Below, one piece after another: positions 54,187 to 61,311 of a stretch of DNA of 64,000 bases. Under the pieces are notes generated by a model. It saw only the letters and a list, made by a program, of their open reading frames with translations, was not told the DNA's origin and made no database searches. This DNA comes from an uncultured Pontibacter sp. (GTDB lineage: Bacteria > Bacteroidota > Bacteroidia > Cytophagales > Hymenobacteraceae), in the NCBI RefSeq assembly GCF_947499215.1, contig NZ_CANMNI010000001.1:992001-1056000 (forward strand), read 5' to 3'. Positions within the stretch are counted from its first letter, which is position 1. Each line of letters begins with the position of its first letter. The position numbers and the translations under genes are program-made.

Positions 54187-54534
54187 TTACCAGTCTCTTG
54201 TGGCAATCAACTCTTCTATATCAGCATCAAATCCGTATGCTTTTGCAATAAATTCGAAGTCTTCGGCAATGTTTTCCCTTGCTGCAGTTTCTAATTCGCT
54301 TTCGTTCTCATAAAACTCTTCACCAAGGTCATTGAATTTATCTGTTGAAGCATGTGTCAAGTCATAAAGCTCTTCCAGATTTTTAGGCTTCTGGCTCTCA
54401 ATCTGTAGACATAATTCAATCAAGATGGTTTTCCCTTTGTCAACAAGAAAATCAGGAAAATAGTCGTCCTGATACATATCTGATAGGAATTCATAATTTT
54501 TGACTTGTTCATTCTTAATAGCGTTTTGGCTCAT
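54187..54534 (-). CDS. DUF5713 family protein
   Basis: 115 residues, full length for the family. Recognisable segments are M-Y-Q-D-D-Y-F-P-D-F-L-V-D-K-G, P-x-N-L-E-E-L-Y-D-L-T-H-A-S-T, the E-T-A-A-R-E-N-I-A-E-D run and the E-E-L-I-A-T-R-D-W ending. Function unknown; members are often found as single mobile genes near immunity or cassette loci. Acidic and cytoplasmic. It sits in the AT-rich island between two attC-like elements. Confidence 0.85.
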   Translation of the reverse strand: MSQNAIKNEQVKNYEFLSDMYQDDYFPDFLVDKGKTILIELCLQIESQKPKNLEELYDLTHASTDKFNDLGEEFYENESELETAARENIAEDFEFIAKAYGFDADIEELIATRDW

Positions 54535-54636
54535 TTCGGTAGTTATTAATTGTTTTTGATTACTTGGCTTAGCATAACAAGCTACCAGAGAAGTTGTAAG
54601 TAGAATTAGTATAGTTTTTTCATTATTTGGTTGAAT

Positions 54637-54697
54637 CCAACGTGCTCGTGCAGCCGAAGCCCGATGCGTAGCAAGGGTTAAGGCTGAACTTTGTTGG
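54637..54697 (-). repeat. attC-like element E2
   Basis: Minus strand: CCAAC at one end and GTTGG at the other are complementary, the latter continuing GTTGGAT (matches GTTRRRY). Inner boxes CAGCC and GGCTG are complementary, and CCC/GGG lies further in, giving the nested folded-hairpin layout of integron attC sites. It starts 6 bases after the stop of the lipoprotein gene, the expected place for a cassette attC. Confidence 0.55.
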
Positions 54698-54703
54698 CGG
54701 AAG

Positions 54704-55150
54704 TTAATTTTCTCGAGTTGCTTTTGATTTTGTTACTTTTTCAAGCTTGCCAACTATTTCTTTGTCAAATCTATTTTCAATTCTTTCACTTTCGGCTTCT
54801 GTCAACTCTCTTTCAGTAAACCACCTGCCATTCATAAAGACCGAACGAACTGACATAACAGTTACTTTGGAGTTACCTTGATAGGAAATAAAGTACATTT
54901 CTTCAGGGCTTTCTTGAAAATAAAAACAGGTGGTATTAGCTGATAAGAATTCATAAGTATGTTGGATACTGGCAGCTGTTTCTTTCCATTTGTCTGGAAT
55001 CTTCTGTTCTTCAAGTAAATTCATTGCTGCCTGCATTTCATCAAAGTTTATGCGGAATTTCCTGTCGTCAAATGAGCCTAAGGTACCTGCACCGATATTA
55101 CAAGACGTAAGACAGACAGTTACAACAAACCATATTATAAATTTCTTCAT
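54704..55150 (-). CDS. Small lipoprotein, function unknown
   Basis: 148 residues. Lipoprotein signal with C at L-T-S-C (residue 17). The mature part is mixed alpha/beta with R-F-R-I-N-F-D-E-M-Q and a Y-F-I-S-Y-Q-G-N strand, ending in a basic, Glu-rich helix. No family recognised. AT-rich, flanked upstream by element E3 and downstream by E2, which would make it a one-gene cassette. Confidence 0.6.
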   Translation of the reverse strand: MKKFIIWFVVTVCLTSCNIGAGTLGSFDDRKFRINFDEMQAAMNLLEEQKIPDKWKETAASIQHTYEFLSANTTCFYFQESPEEMYFISYQGNSKVTVMSVRSVFMNGRWFTERELTEAESERIENRFDKEIVGKLEKVTKSKATREN

Positions 55151-55167
55151 TACTCTTTTATTACCGC

Positions 55168-55210
55168 CAACGTGTAGCTAAACGGAAGTTTATTCGGCTT
55201 ATCTGCACTA
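55168..55210 (-). repeat. attC-like element E3 (partial)
   Basis: Minus strand ends TTTAGCTACACGTTGGCGG, matching the 3' half of E2 (GGCTGCAC...CACGTTGG). An AAGCC box upstream could pair with the inner GCT. The left outer box is not clear, so it may be truncated. Confidence 0.4.
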
Positions 55211-55360
55211 TGTATAGAGCGCTTTAGTTACTTTTTAAATAAACACTTTCAGTTCAATTACATACATAGCGCCTTACTAATATAGCTCCTTTCTTTAGAT
55301 TGCCAAACATGATTACTGGGCTATTTAGCTAATGACCACTAAAATTTGATAGAGAGCGTT

Positions 55361-55409
55361 AAAAACAAAGCCGCACTTACCCTTATTACCTAAGAGCAAG
55401 TGCGGCTTT
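55361..55409 (-). terminator. Intrinsic terminator of the gene at 55466-55864
   Basis: 12-bp perfect stem AAAGCCGCACTT (55367-55378) with AAGTGCGGCTTT (55398-55409); on the minus strand it is followed by a T-rich tract. Confidence 0.85.
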
Positions 55410-55465
55410 CTAAAGCAGCAAGTAAAACCCGTTAAAGTTTACTGTTAATTGTTAACTGTAAAGTC

Positions 55466-55864
55466 TTATTCCGCCTTCCAGAGCTCGCGTTCCTGATCTC
55501 CGATCAGCACCACGAAGCGGGCAGGGTTGGCAGCCAGTACCAAGCGCATTTCTACTCCCGGAAATTCATCAGACTCTACCCATACCCCTTCACGCTCACC
55601 ATCCGGCGTCACGTGATCACCATTCAGGGAACTAGGCAGATAGGCTGTTGGCAGTAGGATGTCTGCATCGGAGCGCAGTTTGCCGTGTACTTCTTCTAAA
55701 GCGTCTTCTAAGTAATCGCCATACTCCTCGTTGAAATCGTCTTCCATATCGTGGAGTTCTTCTTCCATATCGTCGTAGCGCTCGTCGTTATAGTCAAGCG
55801 CATTCAGTTCTTCTTTCTTGCTGATGATAGCCACCAGCGAACTGTTTAGTGCATTTGCGTTCAT
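55466..55864 (-). CDS. Acidic coiled-coil-containing protein, function unknown
   Basis: 132 residues from the ATG at 55864 (M-N-A-N-A-L-N-S-S); a longer frame runs to 55987 but its first 41 residues look like non-coding DNA. Residues about 17-62 are highly acidic and helical (D-D-M-E-E-E-L-H-D-M-E-D-D), then a small beta domain with P-D-G-E-R-E-G-V-W-V and R-F-V-V-L-I-G-D-Q-E-R-E-L-W at the end. No family recognised. Confidence 0.65.
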   Translation of the reverse strand: MNANALNSSLVAIISKKEELNALDYNDERYDDMEEELHDMEDDFNEEYGDYLEDALEEVHGKLRSDADILLPTAYLPSSLNGDHVTPDGEREGVWVESDEFPGVEMRLVLAANPARFVVLIGDQERELWKAE

Positions 55865-56014
55865 AGCGTTATTGTGTTTTTTACAAAGTTGGAAACATGC
55901 CTTAGTAATTGCAAGAATTAACAATGATAATTTGCTGCGGCACGTCACGGGTTTTGTTAAACGCATAAAAGCTGTATTTTTACACAAATCATTTCTTAAA
56001 CCATACCTATACCT

Positions 56015-57109
56015 ATGGCAACAGATATTCTGCCGCTAAACGGCACCGACCATATCGAGTTTTATGTGGGTAACGCCAAGCAGGCCGCTCACTTCTATCA
56101 GACGGCTTTCGGCTTTAAGCTAGTAGCTTACGCCGGTCCCGAAACTGGTGTGCGTGACCGCGCCTCTTATGTGGTACAGCAGGAGAAAATCCGTCTGGTG
56201 CTGACCACATCACTGGACCCAAACTCAGATATCGCGCAGCATGTGCACAAGCACGGCGACGGCGTAAAAGTGCTGGCCCTGTGGGTAGACGATGCCGAGG
56301 CCTCTTTCCGTGGCACGGTAGAGCGTGGTGCAAAACCAGCCTTGGAGCCGAAGACACTGACCGACGAGCATGGGGAAGTGAAAGTAGCCTCCATCCATAC
56401 CTACGGCGACACCATCCATACCTTTGTGGAGCGCAAAAACTATAATGGGGTATTCATGCCCGGCTATGTGCCGCGTCAGAGTCTTCTTGAGGTTGAGCCG
56501 GTTGGCCTTAAGTACGTAGACCACTGCGTAGGCAACGTAGAACTAGGCCGCATGAATGACTGGGTTAAGTTTTATGAAGATGTGATGGGCTTCAAGTTGC
56601 TGCTTACATTCGACGATAATGACATTAGCACCGAGTATACTGCCCTGATGTCGAAAGTGGTATCGAATGGAAACGGCTACATCAAATTCCCGATAAATGA
56701 GCCGGCTGAGGGCAAGAAGAAGTCTCAGATCGACGAGTATTTGGAGTTCTATAAAGGTGCCGGTGTGCAACACATTGCCGTGGCTACCAACGATATTCTG
56801 CATACAGTGAGCGAACTGCGTCGCCGTGGCGTGGAGTTCCTGTACGTGCCGGAAACATACTACGAAGATCTGATCGAACGCATCGGCCATATTGACGAGG
56901 ACATGGCGGATCTCCGCAAGCTCAACATCCTTGTAGACCGCGACGATGAAGGTTATCTGTTGCAGATTTTCACGAAGCCGGTAGAAGACAGACCAACGGT
57001 GTTCTATGAAATCATCCAGCGGAAAGGCGCCAAATCGTTTGGCAAAGGCAACTTCAAAGCCCTCTTCGAAGCCATCGAGCGTGAGCAGGCGTTACGTGGC
57101 AACCTTTAG
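56015..57109 (+). CDS. hppD: 4-hydroxyphenylpyruvate dioxygenase
   Basis: 364 residues, two VOC domains. Iron ligands are in Y-V-D-H-C-V-G-N-V, V-Q-H-I-A-V-A-T-N-D-I and T-V-F-Y-E-I-I-Q-R; L-L-Q-I-F-T-K-P and the G-K-G-N-F-K-A-L-F ending are typical. It converts 4-hydroxyphenylpyruvate to homogentisate in tyrosine breakdown. The partner homogentisate dioxygenase is not in the window. Confidence 0.96.
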   Translation: MATDILPLNGTDHIEFYVGNAKQAAHFYQTAFGFKLVAYAGPETGVRDRASYVVQQEKIRLVLTTSLDPNSDIAQHVHKHGDGVKVLALWVDDAEASFRGTVERGAKPALEPKTLTDEHGEVKVASIHTYGDTIHTFVERKNYNGVFMPGYVPRQSLLEVEPVGLKYVDHCVGNVELGRMNDWVKFYEDVMGFKLLLTFDDNDISTEYTALMSKVVSNGNGYIKFPINEPAEGKKKSQIDEYLEFYKGAGVQHIAVATNDILHTVSELRRRGVEFLYVPETYYEDLIERIGHIDEDMADLRKLNILVDRDDEGYLLQIFTKPVEDRPTVFYEIIQRKGAKSFGKGNFKALFEAIEREQALRGNL

Positions 57110-57171
57110 GCCGCAAGCCAAGTATAGCACGGTGTAACCCGTGTTAGATACATCTATTTTGATATAACAAT

Positions 57172-57228
57172 ATCACACCAGTTCTCAAAACCGTTAAGCG
57201 GAACAAGAAGAGCTGGTGTGATTTTTTG
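57172..57228 (+). terminator. Terminator of hppD
   Basis: Outer stem ATCACACCAG/CTGGTGTGAT (57172-57181 with 57213-57222), with an inner GTTC/GAAC pairing, followed by TTTTTT. Confidence 0.8.
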
Positions 57229-57468
57229 TGGCTTGTAAGGAATAGGTATAGCGACTAGCGACTTGGTAAGGGGGACGTAAGCGAGAGTAAATTCTCTTCG
57301 GTATAAGCATATAGCAGAGCACACATACCACTGTGACAGATTGCTAGGTAACTTGCACTGAACCTACGGAGCGAGTAGCAGTGCCCGGTGCACAAACGAC
57401 GATTTTTTGTTTGAGCGGTCAGCGAGTGGGGGTAGGGGCCCTCGATTTGGAGCGTCTTGATTCTTTTG

Positions 57469-57498
57469 CTCACTTTTCTCATCAAGGAGAAAAGTGAG
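57469..57498. repeat. Perfect 12-bp inverted repeat in the repeat-rich gap
   Basis: CTCACTTTTCTC and GAGAAAAGTGAG around a 6-nt loop. Together with the neighbouring ATTCTTTTGCTCA it resembles a dispersed Bacteroidota intergenic repeat known to me by appearance only. Confidence 0.6.
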
Positions 57499-57684
57499 TG
57501 CCCGCCGCACAGGCGAAGCAATGAAACAAATCAGGTCGCTATACCTGCGATTGCTCCAAAGGGGCCAGAGGCCCCACTATAGCAAGTCACGAGCGAGGAC
57601 GTCCCGAATCAAGTTCGGGATCTTCGACTCGCGCCATAGATACTAAATGACATTAACATCAATACATACATTACCAAAAAGACT

Positions 57685-59418
57685 ATGATTGAACCAGCTA
57701 TACAGCAGAAAATAGACGCTTGGCTGAGCGGCAACTACGACGAGGCTACCAAATCTGAAATAAACGGCTTACTAGAGCGCAACGAGCACGAGGCACTAGC
57801 CGATGCTTTCTATAAAGACCTCGAATTCGGGACGGGCGGTCTGCGCGGCATCATGGGCGCGGGCAGCAACCGCATGAACCGCTATACCTTAGGCATGGCG
57901 ACGCAGGGCCTTTGCAACTACTTGAAGCAAAACTTCCCGGGTGAGCGCGTGAAAGTGGCGATCGCCCACGACTGCCGCAACAACTCGGATGTGTTTGCCC
58001 GCATCGCCGCAGACATCTTCTCGGCTAACGACATCGAGGCATACCTGTTCGAAAGCCTCCGCCCTACACCAGAATTATCCTTTGCCATCCGTCACCTCGG
58101 CTGCCAGAGCGGTGTGGTGGTAACAGCCTCTCACAATCCGAAAGAGTACAACGGCTACAAGGTATACTGGAACGACGGTGCACAAGTAACCGCTCCGCAC
58201 GACAAGAACATCATCGCGGAAGTGAACAAAATCACCTCGATTGACGAAGTGAAGTTCGAAGCAAAACCGGGCAATATCCACATGCTCGGTCAGGAAATGG
58301 ACGAGGCCTACATGGCAAAGGTGCAGAGCCTTTCCATCTCTCAGGAGGCTATCCGTAATCAGCATGATCTCAAAATTGTGTTCTCTTCTATACACGGAAC
58401 AGGTATAACGCTGGTGCCGGAGGTGCTCAAGCGATTTGGCTTTACTAACGTGCATGTGGTAGAAGAGCAGGCTACGCCAGATGGTAACTTCCCAACGGTG
58501 GTATACCCGAACCCGGAAGAGAAAGAGGCGATGACTTTGGCCTTGAACAAAGCCAAAGAAATAGACGCCGACCTCGTGATGGCCACCGACCCGGACTCCG
58601 ACCGCGTAGGTATAGCCGTGAGAAACCTGAAAGGCGAGTTTGAGCTATTGAACGGCAACCAGACCGGAGCCCTGTTGATGAATTACCTCCTGCTGGCTTG
58701 GCAGAAAGCGGGTAAACTGACAGGCAAGGAGTTCATCGTGAAGACCATCGTGACCACCGACCTCATCAAAGACATTGCCGACAGCTATAACGTGAAAATG
58801 TACGAGACCTTGACCGGCTTCAAGTACATCGCCGAAAAGATCCGTGAACTAGAGGGCAAGGAAACCTACATCGGCGGTGGCGAAGAAAGTTACGGCTACA
58901 TGATCGGTGACTTCGTGCGCGACAAAGACGCCATCTCGGCCTGCGCCTTGATCGCTGAAATGGCGGCACTCGCTAAAGACAGAGGTCAGAGTCTGTTTGA
59001 GATGCTGGTGGAAATCTATACCCAGCACGGCTTTTACAAAGAAGAACTGGTGTCTTTCACCAAGAAAGGCCAACGCGGAGCAGAGGAGATTCAGCAAATG
59101 ATGGCAGACATGCGTGCCAATCCGCCGCAGATTATTGCTGGCTCCAAAGTGGTTGAGGTAAGCGACTTCAAACACAGCACCCGCAAAAACCTCACAACTG
59201 GAGAAGAGTCAAAGCTTGACCTAGAGAGCTCTAACGTACTCCAGTACATGACCGAAGACGGCAGCAAGATCTCAGCCCGCCCATCCGGCACCGAGCCTAA
59301 GATCAAGTTCTATATCAGCGTGAATGAACCACTGGCTTCTAAAGAGGACTTTGACAGCGTTGACCAGAAGTTGAACCAGAAGATCGATCAAATTCTGGTG
59401 GATCTGAAGTTGAAGTAG
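57685..59418 (+). CDS. Phosphoglucomutase / phosphomannomutase (phospho-sugar mutase)
   Basis: 577 residues, the long PgcA/PGM2-like type. Phosphoserine S149 in V-V-T-A-S-H-N-P-K-E-Y-N-G-Y-K, metal loop D-P-D-S-D-R-V-G, sugar-binding G-G-G-E-E-S-Y-G-Y and the phosphate-binding R-P-S-G-T-E-P-K-I-K-F near the end. It interconverts hexose 1- and 6-phosphates for glycogen, trehalose or envelope sugars. Monocistronic with its own terminator. Confidence 0.94.
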   Translation: MIEPAIQQKIDAWLSGNYDEATKSEINGLLERNEHEALADAFYKDLEFGTGGLRGIMGAGSNRMNRYTLGMATQGLCNYLKQNFPGERVKVAIAHDCRNNSDVFARIAADIFSANDIEAYLFESLRPTPELSFAIRHLGCQSGVVVTASHNPKEYNGYKVYWNDGAQVTAPHDKNIIAEVNKITSIDEVKFEAKPGNIHMLGQEMDEAYMAKVQSLSISQEAIRNQHDLKIVFSSIHGTGITLVPEVLKRFGFTNVHVVEEQATPDGNFPTVVYPNPEEKEAMTLALNKAKEIDADLVMATDPDSDRVGIAVRNLKGEFELLNGNQTGALLMNYLLLAWQKAGKLTGKEFIVKTIVTTDLIKDIADSYNVKMYETLTGFKYIAEKIRELEGKETYIGGGEESYGYMIGDFVRDKDAISACALIAEMAALAKDRGQSLFEMLVEIYTQHGFYKEELVSFTKKGQRGAEEIQQMMADMRANPPQIIAGSKVVEVSDFKHSTRKNLTTGEESKLDLESSNVLQYMTEDGSKISARPSGTEPKIKFYISVNEPLASKEDFDSVDQKLNQKIDQILVDLKLK

Positions 59419-59430
59419 GATGCTTTATTA

Positions 59431-59474
59431 AACACCAAGGCCGGCAACGCTTAGCTGCCGGCCTTGGTGTTTTC
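59431..59474 (+). terminator. Terminator of phosphoglucomutase gene
   Basis: 16-bp stem AACACCAAGGCCGGCA (59431-59446) with its complement at 59456-59471, 9-nt loop, T tail. A-rich start makes action in both directions plausible. Confidence 0.9.
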
Positions 59475-59476
59475 AG

Positions 59477-59830
59477 TTATATCTTCTGAAATTTTCTGTC
59501 GAGGTTGGAGAGTATCTCTATAAACAGGTCTGACTTTATTTCAACGCTTTTTAGCCCTTCGTGCGCTTGGTCAATATTGCCGTTGCTGTACAAGGTATAC
59601 AGTTCATGCGCCAACATATTCATTTCCTGATGTAGCTTGGCCAAGGATGTAACAGCAGGTTCACTGGCATAGCGCACCCTCCCCACCGCAGTGAACCAAG
59701 CATCTATCGGCCCTGCTGTAGAGAAAAATTCAGCATCGAATGTCCCGCCGTATAAGAACGAGCGAACCTTCGACTTATACAGGATATGTTTTATCCTGAG
59801 CTGCTGAAAATCTATTTGGGTTATCTCCAT
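59477..59830 (-). CDS. Degenerate CZB-like domain protein
   Basis: 117 residues, helical. The pattern K-H...F-L-Y-G-G, W-F-T-A-V-G, L-A-K-L-H-Q-E-M-N-M-L-A, L-Y-S-N-G-N-I-D-Q-A-H follows CZB (chemoreceptor zinc-binding) domains. The first His and the His in L-H-Q-E are kept, but the usual Cys and the second His of H-x-x-x-H (here N) are missing, so zinc binding as in CZB is doubtful. It follows the PAS gene in the same direction by 52 bases, suggesting a joint sensory function. Confidence 0.55.
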   Translation of the reverse strand: MEITQIDFQQLRIKHILYKSKVRSFLYGGTFDAEFFSTAGPIDAWFTAVGRVRYASEPAVTSLAKLHQEMNMLAHELYTLYSNGNIDQAHEGLKSVEIKSDLFIEILSNLDRKFQKI

Positions 59831-59882
59831 CTACTGTAGGCTCCTTCCCTGTCCCATTGCATGGTTCTTCTTCATGCTATTC

Positions 59883-61133
59883 CTATGCAAGATTTTCCAT
59901 CTTTTGTTTGTACAGCACCTCGTTCGTTGTATCATAGCCAAAGGCCAGTATACCTGTGACTTTCTCGGACTCAAAAATCGGTTGATAAGAGAAGTTAAAG
60001 AACCTCTCTTCTAAAGGCCCTTTTCCCTCCTTGGGTAGCATGATGGGCACGCCTTCTGCCACATAGGTTTCGCCGGAATTGTATACGTGGTCGAGTAGCT
60101 CGATAAAACCCTGCTGTTTGATTTCGGGCAGCGCCTCCCCCAATGGCAGGCCAACCAGATTGCGTCCCGGGTATAGCTGCTGGTACTTGTCATTCAACAA
60201 CTCAAACCTGTGCTCCGGCCCTTCCAGAATAACAAACATGGCAGGTGCCTCCATCATTAGCATCTCCAGTGTCTTGCGCTCCGATTCAGCTTTTTCGTAG
60301 GCATGTTGTACTTGGTCAGAAAGCTGTGCCATCTGCTCGTTCGACTCCAGTAGTTCCTGCACCAGCTTGCGCGTATCATGTATGTCTGTAGAGCTGCCTA
60401 CCCACATGGAGATACCGCCGTTAGCGTCCTTCATTGGGATGGAACGGCAAAGGTGCCAGCGGTATGTACCTTCCTTGTCGCGTATGCGCAGCTCCAACTG
60501 CATGTTGGTGCCTCCCTTCAGAGCGGCCTCCCATTTCGCTCTTGTCAATTGCAGGTCATCGGGATGTATAATGGTTTGCCAGCTATCCTGCATTAGTTCA
60601 TCCAACTCGATGCCTGTATACCGCTCCCACCGTTGGTTAAAGTAGTTCAGGTTTCCCTCCTTGTCTGTAGTGAAGATAAGTTGAGGCATTACTTCTGCCA
60701 TGAACCTGAACTTATCCTGACTCTCATGCAAGGCTTTTTTAGCTGATTCACGTTCTGTTACATCAACGGCTTTTTGCATGATGTATTCCACGTTCCCTTC
60801 ACTGTCCAGCACAGGTATCTGGCTTGCCTCCCAGTAACGCACGTCATACCCGCCACCCGCTGATGCAGGCCGCTCAATATCGTAGCGCATCACATCCAGT
60901 CGAGCTGTACTTTTCGTTTTCAGCACCTTGTCCAAGCTCTTCTTAACAGGGTTCTTCTCATAAGGTACGTCCTTCTCTGGGAAAGCCTCTAATAGGAAAT
61001 GCGTGCCTACTATTTGCTCTCTGGTGCGCATACTACTTATTAGGAAAGCGTCTGTTGCACCAAGTACAGTGTACTCCGGGGAGATAACCACAATAGAGTC
61101 GGGCAAGCTGTTAAAAAGTTTATTTAAATCCAT
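59883..61133 (-). CDS. PAS-only signalling protein (no output domain)
   Basis: 416 residues from the ATG at 61133 (M-D-L-N-K-L-F-N-S); a longer frame to 61364 overlaps the end of dnaB and looks non-coding. Three PAS domains: about 1-135 (ending V-D-V-T-E-R-E), 137-265 (with PAC motif Y-R-W-H-L-C-R-S-I-P and S-S-T-D-I-H-D) and 290-410 (ending G-Y-D-T-T-N-E-V). A short coiled coil links the second and third. The protein stops where a histidine kinase would continue (K-M-E-N-L-A-stop), so either a truncated sensor or a free-standing input module. The CZB-like gene follows. Confidence 0.8.
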   Translation of the reverse strand: MDLNKLFNSLPDSIVVISPEYTVLGATDAFLISSMRTREQIVGTHFLLEAFPEKDVPYEKNPVKKSLDKVLKTKSTARLDVMRYDIERPASAGGGYDVRYWEASQIPVLDSEGNVEYIMQKAVDVTERESAKKALHESQDKFRFMAEVMPQLIFTTDKEGNLNYFNQRWERYTGIELDELMQDSWQTIIHPDDLQLTRAKWEAALKGGTNMQLELRIRDKEGTYRWHLCRSIPMKDANGGISMWVGSSTDIHDTRKLVQELLESNEQMAQLSDQVQHAYEKAESERKTLEMLMMEAPAMFVILEGPEHRFELLNDKYQQLYPGRNLVGLPLGEALPEIKQQGFIELLDHVYNSGETYVAEGVPIMLPKEGKGPLEERFFNFSYQPIFESEKVTGILAFGYDTTNEVLYKQKMENLA

Positions 61134-61232
61134 AAGGAAAGGGCATCTCAACAATGTATAAAGAATAGCAAGATAGGAACTTAAAGCATCAGAAACTAAA
61201 AAGGTGGTTTGGGACGGCTGCGTATAGCAGAA

Positions 61233-61266
61233 ATAGAAAAGCCGCTGGCTTTGGAGCGCAGCGGCT
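61233..61266 (-). terminator. Terminator of dnaB
   Basis: 8-bp stem AGCCGCTG/CAGCGGCT (61240-61247 with 61259-61266), loop 11 nt; on the minus strand the stem is followed by TTTTCTATTT. Confidence 0.75.
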
Positions 61267-61311
61267 AATCCTCCTTTGGCTTGTAATCTTATAAAAACTG
61301 TAAGCTTTATC

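Larger units (their letters stand above)
55151..55465. other. Intergenic region at the edge of the cassette-like island
   Basis: Contains element E3 (55168-55210) and the terminator of the next minus-strand gene (55361-55409). Between them about 150 bases hold no gene that I can support. Confidence 0.5.
57110..57684. other. Long repeat-rich intergenic region upstream of phosphoglucomutase
   Basis: No credible gene in about 575 bases. It contains the hppD terminator, then several hairpins: CTCACTTTTCTC/GAGAAAAGTGAG (57469-57498), GGGGCC.../GGCCCC (about 57560) and CCCGAA/TTCGGG (57603-57619). Motifs of this type recur in Bacteroidota intergenic DNA. One short open frame on the minus strand (57255-57521) is made of this repeat DNA. 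Confidence 0.6.

Noticed and set aside
57255..57521. 88-residue frame in the repeat-rich gap
   Set aside because: Composed of hairpin repeat DNA; no start context or domain.
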